Origin: Bacteroidales bacterium
Lineage (GTDB): Bacteria; Bacteroidota; Bacteroidia; Bacteroidales; Bacteroidaceae
Reading direction: 5' to 3'
DNA: 21,644 nucleotides
Assembly (NCBI GenBank): GCA_004557185.1
Contig: SFEP01000041.1
Coordinates: forward strand, 1 to 21,644
The notes beneath the pieces are model-generated. The model made no database searches. It had not been told where the DNA came from and was given only the letters and a program-made list of their open reading frames with translations. The position numbers and the translations under genes are program-made. This document shows positions 7,918-13,575 of the stretch, in pieces (position 1 is the first letter of the stretch; every line of letters begins with the position of its first letter).

Positions 7918-7951
7918 AGCAATCTCTGTGAGACGGAGCTGAAATATGCCC

Positions 7952-7992
7952 CAAACTTTTTCATAAAAAAAACAAGTTTGCACGCCTTGGGG
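7952..7992 (-). terminator. Possible terminator after miaB
   Basis: CAAACTT (7952-7958) and AAGTTTG (7974-7980) form a 7-bp stem whose loop, on the minus strand, contains a run of eight T. An outer CCCC/GGGG pairing (7949-7952, 7989-7992) could close it. It lies about 40-80 nt after the miaB stop on the miaB strand. Confidence 0.4.
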
Positions 7993-8033
7993 TAGATAAG
8001 GACAACTACCAAAGCCGTTTCTGCCACGCTATG

Positions 8034-9374
8034 TCACACTTCCTCCGTGCAGCGTTCGCCGAGCAGCGTGGCGCTGGTAGAGCCTGTGATGCGCACTTTG
8101 ACGAAATCTCCGGGGCGGGCAGTGCCTCGTGGAAACACCACCACCTTGTTCTGCTCCGTGCGGCCGAAGAGTTGCTCGCGCGACCGTTTGCTCACGCCCT
8201 CCACCAGCACTTCGTAGGTGCGTCCCTCGCAGCGGCGGTTGCTCTCGGCGCTGAGTTCGTTCTGGCAGGCGATGAGTTCCTCCAGTCGTGCCACTTTCAC
8301 GTTTTCGGGCACGTCGTCGGGCAAGTGTCGCGAGGCGTAGGTGCCGGGTCGCTCGCTGTATTTGAACATGAAGGCCGAGTCGTAGCCACACTCCCGCATG
8401 AGTGAGAGCGAGAGGCGGTGGTCGTCGTCGGTCTCTGAGCAGTAGCCCGCAAAGATGTCGGTGCTCAGGCCGCAGTCAGGCACGATGCGGCGTATGGCCG
8501 CCACGCGGTCCAAGTACCACTGTCGGGTGTATTTGCGGTTCATGAGTTTGAGAATGCGGTCGGATCCGCTCTGCACGGGCAGATGTATGTGTCGGCACAC
8601 GTTGGGTTCTTCGGCAATGACGCGCAGTGTGTCGTCGCTCATGTCCTTGGGGTGACTCGTGCTGAAACGGATGCGCATGCCCCTCACGGTTCGTGCCACG
8701 CGGCGCAGCAGGGTGGGAAAGTCGGTGGTTTCGTCGTCGTTGCCCCCCTCGGGTGTAAATCGGTAAGAGTTCACGTTCTGCCCCAGCAGCGTCACCTCCT
8801 TGTAGCCACGGCTCTCGAGGTCGCGCACTTCGCGCAGAATGCTCTCCACATCGCGCGACCGTTCACGGCCTCGGGTGTAGGGCACGATGCAGTAGTGGCA
8901 GAAGTTGTTGCAGCCGCGCATGATGCTCACGAAGCCCGAGATGCGACTGCCGCAATAGCGTTCGGGCACCACGTCGCGATAGGTTTCGGTGAGCGAGAGG
9001 GTCACGTCGATAGCCTTGTGCCCCAGTTCGGCCTGCGCCACGAGTTCGGGCAGCTGCATGTAGGCATCGGGGCCCGCCACGAGGTCGGCGCCATGGCGGT
9101 TAAGCAGGTCGTCCTTCACGCGTTCGGCCATACATCCCAGCACGCCGATGATGAAGTGGCGGCCCTTGCGTCGCTGTGCATTGAGCGCCTCGAGGCGGTG
9201 AATGATTTTCTGCTCGGCGTTGTCGCGCACAGAGCAGGTGTTCAGGAAGATGGCATCGGCTCCCTCGGCGTCGGTGCAAGGCTCGTAGCCTGCCATGCGC
9301 ATCACCGAGGCCACCACCTCGCTGTCGGCCACATTCATCTGGCAGCCGTAGGTTTCGATATAGAGATTTTTCAT
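8034..9374 (-). CDS. miaB: MiaB, tRNA-2-methylthio-N6-isopentenyladenosine synthase
   Basis: Radical-SAM methylthiotransferase that adds the 2-methylthio group to isopentenyl-A37 of tRNAs reading codons that start with U. The 446-residue protein has the three family domains. The N-terminal UPF0004 domain carries cluster cysteines C11 (ETYGCQMN), C47 (NTCSVRDNA) and C81 (GVLGCMAER). The radical-SAM core has the CxxxCxxC triad C155, C159, C162 (RGCNNFCHYCIVPYTRGRE). A C-terminal TRAM domain (about 380-440) begins near GRTYEVLVEG. SVRDNA and YTRGRE favour MiaB over the related RimO and MtaB. The start MKNLYIETYGCQMN is the usual one, and a well-formed promoter lies 20-50 nt upstream. The gene is transcribed alone, away from the sigma operon upstream. 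Confidence 0.97.
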   Translation of the reverse strand: MKNLYIETYGCQMNVADSEVVASVMRMAGYEPCTDAEGADAIFLNTCSVRDNAEQKIIHRLEALNAQRRKGRHFIIGVLGCMAERVKDDLLNRHGADLVAGPDAYMQLPELVAQAELGHKAIDVTLSLTETYRDVVPERYCGSRISGFVSIMRGCNNFCHYCIVPYTRGRERSRDVESILREVRDLESRGYKEVTLLGQNVNSYRFTPEGGNDDETTDFPTLLRRVARTVRGMRIRFSTSHPKDMSDDTLRVIAEEPNVCRHIHLPVQSGSDRILKLMNRKYTRQWYLDRVAAIRRIVPDCGLSTDIFAGYCSETDDDHRLSLSLMRECGYDSAFMFKYSERPGTYASRHLPDDVPENVKVARLEELIACQNELSAESNRRCEGRTYEVLVEGVSKRSREQLFGRTEQNKVVVFPRGTARPGDFVKVRITGSTSATLLGERCTEEV

Positions 9375-9394
9375 AAAATGCAGATTTCGACGGG

Positions 9395-9425
9395 CAAAGT
9401 TACGCCAAACCCCCGCACTGGCAAA
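9395..9425 (-). promoter_or_regulatory. Bacteroidetes-type promoter of miaB
   Basis: On the minus strand, TTTG (9425-9422) is followed after exactly 19 nt by TAACTTTG (9402-9395). These match the Bacteroidetes -33 (TTTG) and -7 (TAnnTTTG) boxes at the expected spacing. The -7 box ends 21 nt before the miaB ATG, giving a very short leader. This is the best promoter match in the window. Confidence 0.8.
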
Positions 9426-9475
9426 GCCCTGCCCGCGCTTTGTGTGCGGCGGTGGCGGCCTTCGCGTATTGACAT

Positions 9476-9523
9476 GATAAAGGGAAGCGGTGCGCAGTGG
9501 TGCGTGTCGCTTCCCTGTTTATC
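9476..9523 (-). terminator. Terminator-like hairpin after the sigma/DUF4252 operon
   Basis: AGGGAAGCG (9481-9489) pairs perfectly with CGCTTCCCT (9508-9516). The stem extends outward by GATAA/TTATC (9476-9480, 9519-9523) across a 2-nt bulge. It lies about 170 nt after the DUF4252 gene and just upstream of the miaB promoter, so it probably ends the sigma operon transcript. The T tract after it on the minus strand (TTTATC) is short. Confidence 0.55.
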
Positions 9524-9695
9524 GTGTGTGCACCCCGCCGGGTGCTTGCTGAGAGATACTGAAACCTGGGTGTGCAGGCCTTGGCGGGCTTGTGCACGGG
9601 GGTGACAGAGAGAGGGTGTTTTGAAAGATTGTTTTACTTGGTCCGCGCGGCCTTTCCGTGCGGTGTATGTGTGTTGAACTTCGTTGATAGCGTGT

Positions 9696-10166
9696 TTAGC
9701 GTCGCAGCAGGTGTTGGGTAAAGCGTTCGGTCATGTTGCCCGTCACGTTGATCAGGTAGAAGTGTTGCTTCATTTTGGTGATGAACACGATTTCGAGCGT
9801 CACCTTTCCGCGTTTACGGCTGAAAATCCAGCGGTTGTCCTGCTCCTGTGTGAGTTGGTAGCGCCTGGGGTTGTCGGCAGCCAGTGTGAGTGCCTTTTGC
9901 AGCAGTTCGTCGGCCTCGTCCCTGTTTTCGTGCTGCACGATGCGCAGCGTTTTGATTTCCTTGATGAGGGCCTTCATTTCGCTGTCGTCCTGCACCGTAG
10001 GCAGGTTCATGAGTCGCTGCATCATGGCTGGGCTCACGGTGGAACAGGTGAGTGATGTGCCCTCGGCGTAGAGCTGCATGTAGCGTGCGGCAAAGTCCTG
10101 CTCTTGCTGTGCGGCGGCTGTGAGTGAGCACAGCGCGGCTATAAGGAGTGAGATGAGGTGTTTCAT
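9696..10166 (-). CDS. DUF4252-type exported protein
   Basis: A 156-residue protein of unknown function. Residues 1-19 (MKHLISLLIAALCSLTAAA) form a clean signal peptide, so it is probably exported to the periplasm; there is no lipobox cysteine. The mature part has a conserved-looking core: MKALIKEIKTLRIVQHEN, then alternating strands ending KVTLEIVFITKMKQHFYLINVTGNM. This pattern, the size and the position behind an ECF sigma gene and a single-pass membrane protein match the DUF4252 family of Bacteroidales. The gene starts 3 nt after the preceding stop, so it is in the sigma operon. In this family the three genes are usually together; the exported protein may be a sensor partner or an output, which is inference. 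Confidence 0.82.
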   Translation of the reverse strand: MKHLISLLIAALCSLTAAAQQEQDFAARYMQLYAEGTSLTCSTVSPAMMQRLMNLPTVQDDSEMKALIKEIKTLRIVQHENRDEADELLQKALTLAADNPRRYQLTQEQDNRWIFSRKRGKVTLEIVFITKMKQHFYLINVTGNMTERFTQHLLRR

Positions 10167-10169
10167 TGT

Positions 10170-10697
10170 TTAACGTGCGCTTTCGGGCTCTGCCACGGTG
10201 CTGTCGGCCGCAGCGGTGCTGGGACCTTGCTTCATCATGTCGAGGGCGCGCTTGGTGAGTTCGAGCGACTGCTGGGGGTCCTTGTAGGAGTCGGTGTAGG
10301 CCTGCTGGTCGTAGTCCCAGGCAGCGTTGTCGGCAGGCTGGTGGCTCACGGCGTGCTGCACGGCTGTGCCCACCAGTGTCACGATGGCCACGGCGGCTGC
10401 TGCGCGATAGAGGGGGCGCAGCCTGCGTGCCATGCTGAAGTGGCGTGCCTCGGTGCGCACCGTGGTGGCTGGCGTGGCGGTCTGGCCGAGTGCGGCTCGG
10501 GCTACGCGTTCGTCGAAGTCGGCCGAGAGTCCCAGCGTCTGCTCGCTGCGCTCGTAGTCGAAGAGGGGCTTGAAGCGGGCCAGGTGAGCGGGCAGCACGT
10601 CCTGCGCAAAGAAGGCACGCAGAATTTGCTCCTCGGCCGCCGAGGTTTCGGCGTTCCAGTACTTTTCAAGCAGTTGGTCAATATACTTATAATCCAT
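10170..10697 (-). CDS. Single-pass membrane protein, putative anti-sigma factor
   Basis: A 175-residue protein that overlaps the end of the ECF sigma gene by 11 nt. The N-terminal cytoplasmic part (about 1-90) is helical and starts MDYKYIDQLLEKYWNAETSA, which resembles the sigma-binding segment of small Bacteroidetes anti-sigma factors. One membrane helix lies at about 98-117 (RAAAAVAIVTLVGTAVQHAV). The C-terminal part (118-175) should be periplasmic and contains SYKDPQQSLELTKRALDMM. I recall homologues sometimes mislabelled as pyruvate-ferredoxin oxidoreductase; nothing here supports such an enzyme. The role as anti-sigma rests on topology and overlap with the sigma gene, not on a recognised zinc-binding motif, which is absent. 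Confidence 0.65.
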   Translation of the reverse strand: MDYKYIDQLLEKYWNAETSAAEEQILRAFFAQDVLPAHLARFKPLFDYERSEQTLGLSADFDERVARAALGQTATPATTVRTEARHFSMARRLRPLYRAAAAVAIVTLVGTAVQHAVSHQPADNAAWDYDQQAYTDSYKDPQQSLELTKRALDMMKQGPSTAAADSTVAEPESAR

Positions 10698-11199
10698 ACG
10701 ACTCTATTTTTTCGTACTGCGTGCGCAGGGCGGTTCGTGCGCGGTGCAGTGTAACTTTGAAAGCGCCCTCGGTGATGCCCATGGCCTCGGCGGCTTCGTG
10801 GTAGGAAAGGCCCTCGATGTCGCGCAGCTGCAGGGCGGTGCGTAGCGTCACGGGCAGGGCGTTGAAGAGGCGTTGCACGCGTTGCAGGCGGTCGGTTGCC
10901 ACGAGCCTTTCCTCGGGGTTGCCGGCTGCGTCGGGCACCTGTGTTTCAGCTTCGGTGAGCGAGGCGTTGGCGTGCTCCTTGAGGGCGAGGCGGTCGAGGG
11001 CGAGGCGGCGCACAATGGTGAGGCAGTAGGCTTCGAGGCTTTGCACGGCGCAGAGTTCAACGCGCTTGTCCCATGCCCGCAGCAAGGTGTCCTGCGTGAG
11101 GTCCTCCGCCTCCTGCCGGTTGAGCGTGATGCGCAGCGCAAGACGGTAGATCTTGTCCTTCAGCGGCAGCAAGTCTTGGCGGAAATCTATCTGGTTCAT
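10687..11199 (-). CDS. ECF-type RNA polymerase sigma factor
   Basis: A 170-residue sigma-70-family factor of the extracytoplasmic-function type, with only regions 2 and 4. Region 2 spans about 17-75 and includes IYRLALRITLNRQEAEDLTQD (core binding) and LLRAWDKR (-10 recognition). Region 4 spans about 110-160 with LPVTLRTALQLRDIEGLSYHE followed by the helix-turn-helix AAEAMGITEGAFKVTLHRAR. It heads a three-gene unit with a membrane protein (11-nt overlap) and a DUF4252 protein, the layout expected if an envelope signal releases the sigma factor. The gene is preceded by a near-consensus box, TAACTTTT on the minus strand at about 11236-11243. The regulon is not visible from this window. Confidence 0.95.
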   Translation of the reverse strand: MNQIDFRQDLLPLKDKIYRLALRITLNRQEAEDLTQDTLLRAWDKRVELCAVQSLEAYCLTIVRRLALDRLALKEHANASLTEAETQVPDAAGNPEERLVATDRLQRVQRLFNALPVTLRTALQLRDIEGLSYHEAAEAMGITEGAFKVTLHRARTALRTQYEKIESYGL

Positions 11200-11274
11200 G
11201 GGTGCTCTCTTTTCAGTAGACGGGCGAGATGGGAAAAAGTTACAGCGCAGAGCCCATTTTTTTCATCATGCCCT

Positions 11275-11307
11275 AAAAAAAACGCGCCGCCCACGCCGCC
11301 TCGGCGC
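11275..11307 (-). terminator. Rho-independent terminator of the guaD-methyltransferase unit
   Basis: On the minus strand, GCGCCG (11307-11302) pairs with CGGCGC (11289-11284), followed by G and a run of eight T (11282-11275). It lies beyond repeat element B, so a transcript of the deaminase/methyltransferase pair would carry the whole repeat in its 3' untranslated part before stopping here. It also insulates the sigma gene. Confidence 0.75.
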
Positions 11308-11345
11308 CTGCTGAGGGGTGAAACGGAGGGGAGGCCGACGGGCAA

Positions 11346-11535
11346 AACGGGACGCCGTGGGAAAAAATTACCCCGCCGTGGAAGAAACTTCCCCCGCCGT
11401 GGACGTTTTTTTCCACGGCATCTATTTCCAGCGGGGTGGCTGAGAGGAAGAACGGGGTGCTACGTAAAAAAAATCACGTCGTACGTAAAAAAAATCACGT
11501 CGTACGTAAACTTTTTTACGTAGCATCTATTTTCG
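11346..11535 (+). repeat. Composite 21-bp phased repeat element B (type I + type II modules)
   Basis: Type I module (11348-11427): GCCGTGG at 11354, 11375 and 11396, exactly 21 bp apart, then one inverted CCACGGC at 11413 and the boundary ATCTATTT. Linker (about 11428-11457) with GCGGGGTGGC and AACGGGGTGC. Type II module (11456-11535): TACGTAAA at 11461, 11482 and 11503 (21 bp apart), then a last TACGTA at 11517 (14 bp) inside TTTTTTACGTAGCATC and the boundary CATCTATTTTCGGC. In reverse complement it matches element A module by module. It sits in the 3' region of the minus-strand methyltransferase gene, before that unit's terminator. Confidence 0.95.
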
Positions 11536-11559
11536 GCAGGCGGCGTGGGTGCTGCGCCG

Positions 11560-12744
11560 TCATGCCTTGGCTTGCGTCTTGACGCAGGCCAGCAGGGCAT
11601 GGCTGCCGTCGGCCAGGGTGGTGGCGAAGAGGTAGGTGTCACCGCCGTCGCGCAACTTGAGGCGGCGGCGCAGCGCCTCGGCCGATCCGGGGAAGCCGCG
11701 CACGCTGAGGTTGGCTTGCGGCACTTCGTGCTTGAGGCGGCGCAACTCGGGCTTCGAGAATCCGTAGCACCCCACCACGCTGAAGGTGCGGCCCATGAAG
11801 TGGGCGGGCAGGTGGTCGGCGGTGTAAAGGTGGGCTTGCTGATGGAGCTTGTGCAGCCCGTAGTGCACGGCCGTGAAGCGGAAGGCACCGGCCTTGAGCA
11901 GGGCGGCGCAGGGTTCCAAAAGGTAGCGCAGGGGGCGGGATGCGTAGAGGGGTGCAGCCGTGGCCTCGTCGGCGGGTGTGAAGCTGAGGGTGCGGCCCTC
12001 GTTGTAGACCACGCGGCGCGCCTCGGGCGGTGCGTCGTGGCCGGCCACGAGCAGCAGTTCCTTGCATTCGCCGTCGGCTCCCACCATGTGCACCTCGTGC
12101 ACGGCGTGCAGGGTGCGCAGGGCGCTGGCCACATCGAGCATGGGCGAGAGTTTGGCCACTACCCAGCGTGCCTTGGCCAGGAGCAGGGGCAGGAGCAGGG
12201 TGAGGTTGGGGGTGCAGTCGTCGAGGAGCACCGTTTTGCGCCCCGTGGTGCTACGGCGTGCGGGGTCGAGGTAGATGAGGTCGACGGGCTGCATGTGCGG
12301 CACGAAGTCCTCGCACGCAGCCTGCACCACCTGGGCGTGCGGCACACCGAGCAGGGGAAAGTTGTGGCGCGCCAGGGTGCAGAGTTCCTCCTGTCGTTCG
12401 ACGTAGGTGGCGCGGCCGAAGACGGGGGCCATGAAACTGAAGTCGACGCCCATGCCGCCTGTGACGTCGGCCATGGCAGCGGTCTGCCCGCCGCAAAGGC
12501 GTGCTGCCAGCTGGCCCTTGTAGGCCGCGGCCTCCTGCCCGCTGCACTGCTCGAGTGCCAGGCGGGGCGGAAAGAGCACGCCTTCGGTGTCGGCCCAGCG
12601 GGGCACCTTGTGGCGCAGGCGTTGCCAGCCCTCCACTTGGCGCAGAATGAGGGGCACGTCGATGTCGGTGCGGCCGGCCAGCTGGAGTGCGAGGCGGTCG
12701 GCGGGCGTGTCGCGATAGTGGGCGAACGAAAGCGGATGGGGCAT
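11560..12744 (-). CDS. PG_1098-type THUMP-like SAM methyltransferase
   Basis: Class I S-adenosylmethionine-dependent methyltransferase, probably acting on RNA, though the target is not known. The protein is 394 residues if started at the ATG at 12744 (MPHPLSFAHYRD). The N-terminal helical domain is followed by a ferredoxin-like part, then SAM motif I DVTGGMGVDFS (93-103), VERQEE (motif II region, 115-120) and the catalytic-type motif DLIYLDPARR (155-164). The C-terminal THUMP-like domain includes FSVVGCYGFSKPELRRLK and ends TYLFATTLADGSHALLACVK. The layout matches the Bacteroidetes family typified by P. gingivalis PG_1098. The frame stays open far upstream, but that part lies over the deaminase gene and looks like a shadow. 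The start is 26 nt after the deaminase stop, so the pair is probably one transcript. Confidence 0.88.
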   Translation of the reverse strand: MPHPLSFAHYRDTPADRLALQLAGRTDIDVPLILRQVEGWQRLRHKVPRWADTEGVLFPPRLALEQCSGQEAAAYKGQLAARLCGGQTAAMADVTGGMGVDFSFMAPVFGRATYVERQEELCTLARHNFPLLGVPHAQVVQAACEDFVPHMQPVDLIYLDPARRSTTGRKTVLLDDCTPNLTLLLPLLLAKARWVVAKLSPMLDVASALRTLHAVHEVHMVGADGECKELLLVAGHDAPPEARRVVYNEGRTLSFTPADEATAAPLYASRPLRYLLEPCAALLKAGAFRFTAVHYGLHKLHQQAHLYTADHLPAHFMGRTFSVVGCYGFSKPELRRLKHEVPQANLSVRGFPGSAEALRRRLKLRDGGDTYLFATTLADGSHALLACVKTQAKA

Positions 12745-12770
12745 GACGGGAGCGTGTATCAGAGGGAAAA

Positions 12771-13238
12771 TCAATAGGGCGTCTTGTCGGCCTGTGCGGC
12801 CCACAACCTGAAGGGGCGCAGGCCTTCGGCAGGCAGGAGCACCTGCGAAGGCAGGCGGCGCAGGGAGGGGGCGAGGGCAAACTCGCGGTAGATGGCGGCG
12901 TCGTCGAAACCCGCGGCGGCCGCGTCGCGCTGGCCGGCGGCAAAGTAGAGGTGGGAGAGGCGAGCCCAGTAGATGGCGCCGAGGCACATGGGGCAGGGCT
13001 CGCACGAGGCGTAGATGCTGCAGCCCGTGAGGTCGTAGGTGCCGAGCGCCGAGCCAGCGGCGCGTATGGCCTGCACCTCGGCGTGGGCCGTGGGGTCGCA
13101 CGAGGCTGTGACGCGGTTGACGCCCTCGGCCACGATTTCGCCCTCGCGGGCAATGACGGCGCCAAAGGGGCCGCCGCCGTGCAGCACGTTGTCGGCAGCC
13201 AGCTCTATGGCGCGTTGCATGAGTTCGGTATGCGTCAT
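12771..13238 (-). CDS. guaD: Guanine deaminase-like nucleoside deaminase
   Basis: Zinc-dependent deaminase of the cytidine deaminase fold, most likely converting guanine to xanthine in purine salvage. The 155-residue protein has the catalytic motif PTAHAEV (H52, E54) and the zinc motif SCEPCPMCLGAIYWARLSH (C82, C85). The stretch IYWAR, then FDDAAIYREF and a C-terminus ending in an aromatic residue (DKTPY), resembles B. subtilis GuaD more than TadA, whose helix after PCxxC differs. TadA-like tRNA or other base deaminase activity cannot be fully excluded. A -7 box (TAACTTTG on the minus strand, 13267-13274) lies 28 nt upstream. It is followed by the methyltransferase gene. Confidence 0.88.
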   Translation of the reverse strand: MTHTELMQRAIELAADNVLHGGGPFGAVIAREGEIVAEGVNRVTASCDPTAHAEVQAIRAAGSALGTYDLTGCSIYASCEPCPMCLGAIYWARLSHLYFAAGQRDAAAAGFDDAAIYREFALAPSLRRLPSQVLLPAEGLRPFRLWAAQADKTPY

Positions 13239-13266
13239 GGTGTAAGGGATAGAGGGGTTAGCAGGG

Positions 13267-13274
13267 CAAAGTTA
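13267..13274 (-). promoter_or_regulatory. Bacteroidetes-type -7 box upstream of guaD
   Basis: TAACTTTG on the minus strand, identical to the miaB -7 box, ends 28 nt before the guaD ATG. No TTTG at the -33 position is seen, so the promoter is only half supported. Confidence 0.55.
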
Positions 13275-13424
13275 GCGCATCGTGGGGTTATCGCCCACTT
13301 TTTCCCCTCAAAATAAATGGCCTGAATGGCACATGGAGCCGCAAAAACTGCCTGAAAGGAGTGAAGAGCGGGCTGGCAGGCGGCCTTAACGGCACGATAA
13401 GAGAGCTTGATAAATATTTATTCG

Positions 13425-13432
13425 TATTTTTG
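13425..13432 (+). promoter_or_regulatory. -7 box for the plus-strand envelope operon
   Basis: TATTTTTG fits TAnnTTTG and lies in an AT-rich patch that stands out from the GC-rich surroundings. It would give a leader of about 140 nt before the ABC exporter gene. The -33 box is not clear. Confidence 0.45.
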
Positions 13433-13521
13433 CCACAATTTATTAAAGGAGAATACGCACCTGTGCCCGTAGGCCGTGCCGCGGGTGGTGGCATTCCCCT
13501 TCCCTCCCCCTTTTTTACCCA

Positions 13522-13550
13522 GCGTCACCCGTCGAGTTGAGGTGTGACGC
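13522..13550 (+). promoter_or_regulatory. Leader hairpin upstream of the ABC exporter gene
   Basis: GCGTCAC (13522-13528) pairs with GTGACGC (13544-13550), extended inward by CC/GG (13529-13530 with 13541-13542) across one bulged T. It lies 26 nt before the start codon. No T tract follows, so it is more likely to affect translation or RNA stability than termination; this is inference. Confidence 0.4.
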
Positions 13551-13575
13551 GCCCAAGGCATGCACCCATTCTGAT

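Noticed and set aside
7610..7918. Hypothetical protein of about 100 residues between the WYL gene and miaB
   Set aside because: Several overlapping frames on both strands are open here and the stretch is full of local hairpins, which fits a structured RNA better than a protein.
12745..13101. Longer N-terminus for the methyltransferase
   Set aside because: The extension overlaps the guanine deaminase gene in another frame and is an arginine/proline-rich shadow.
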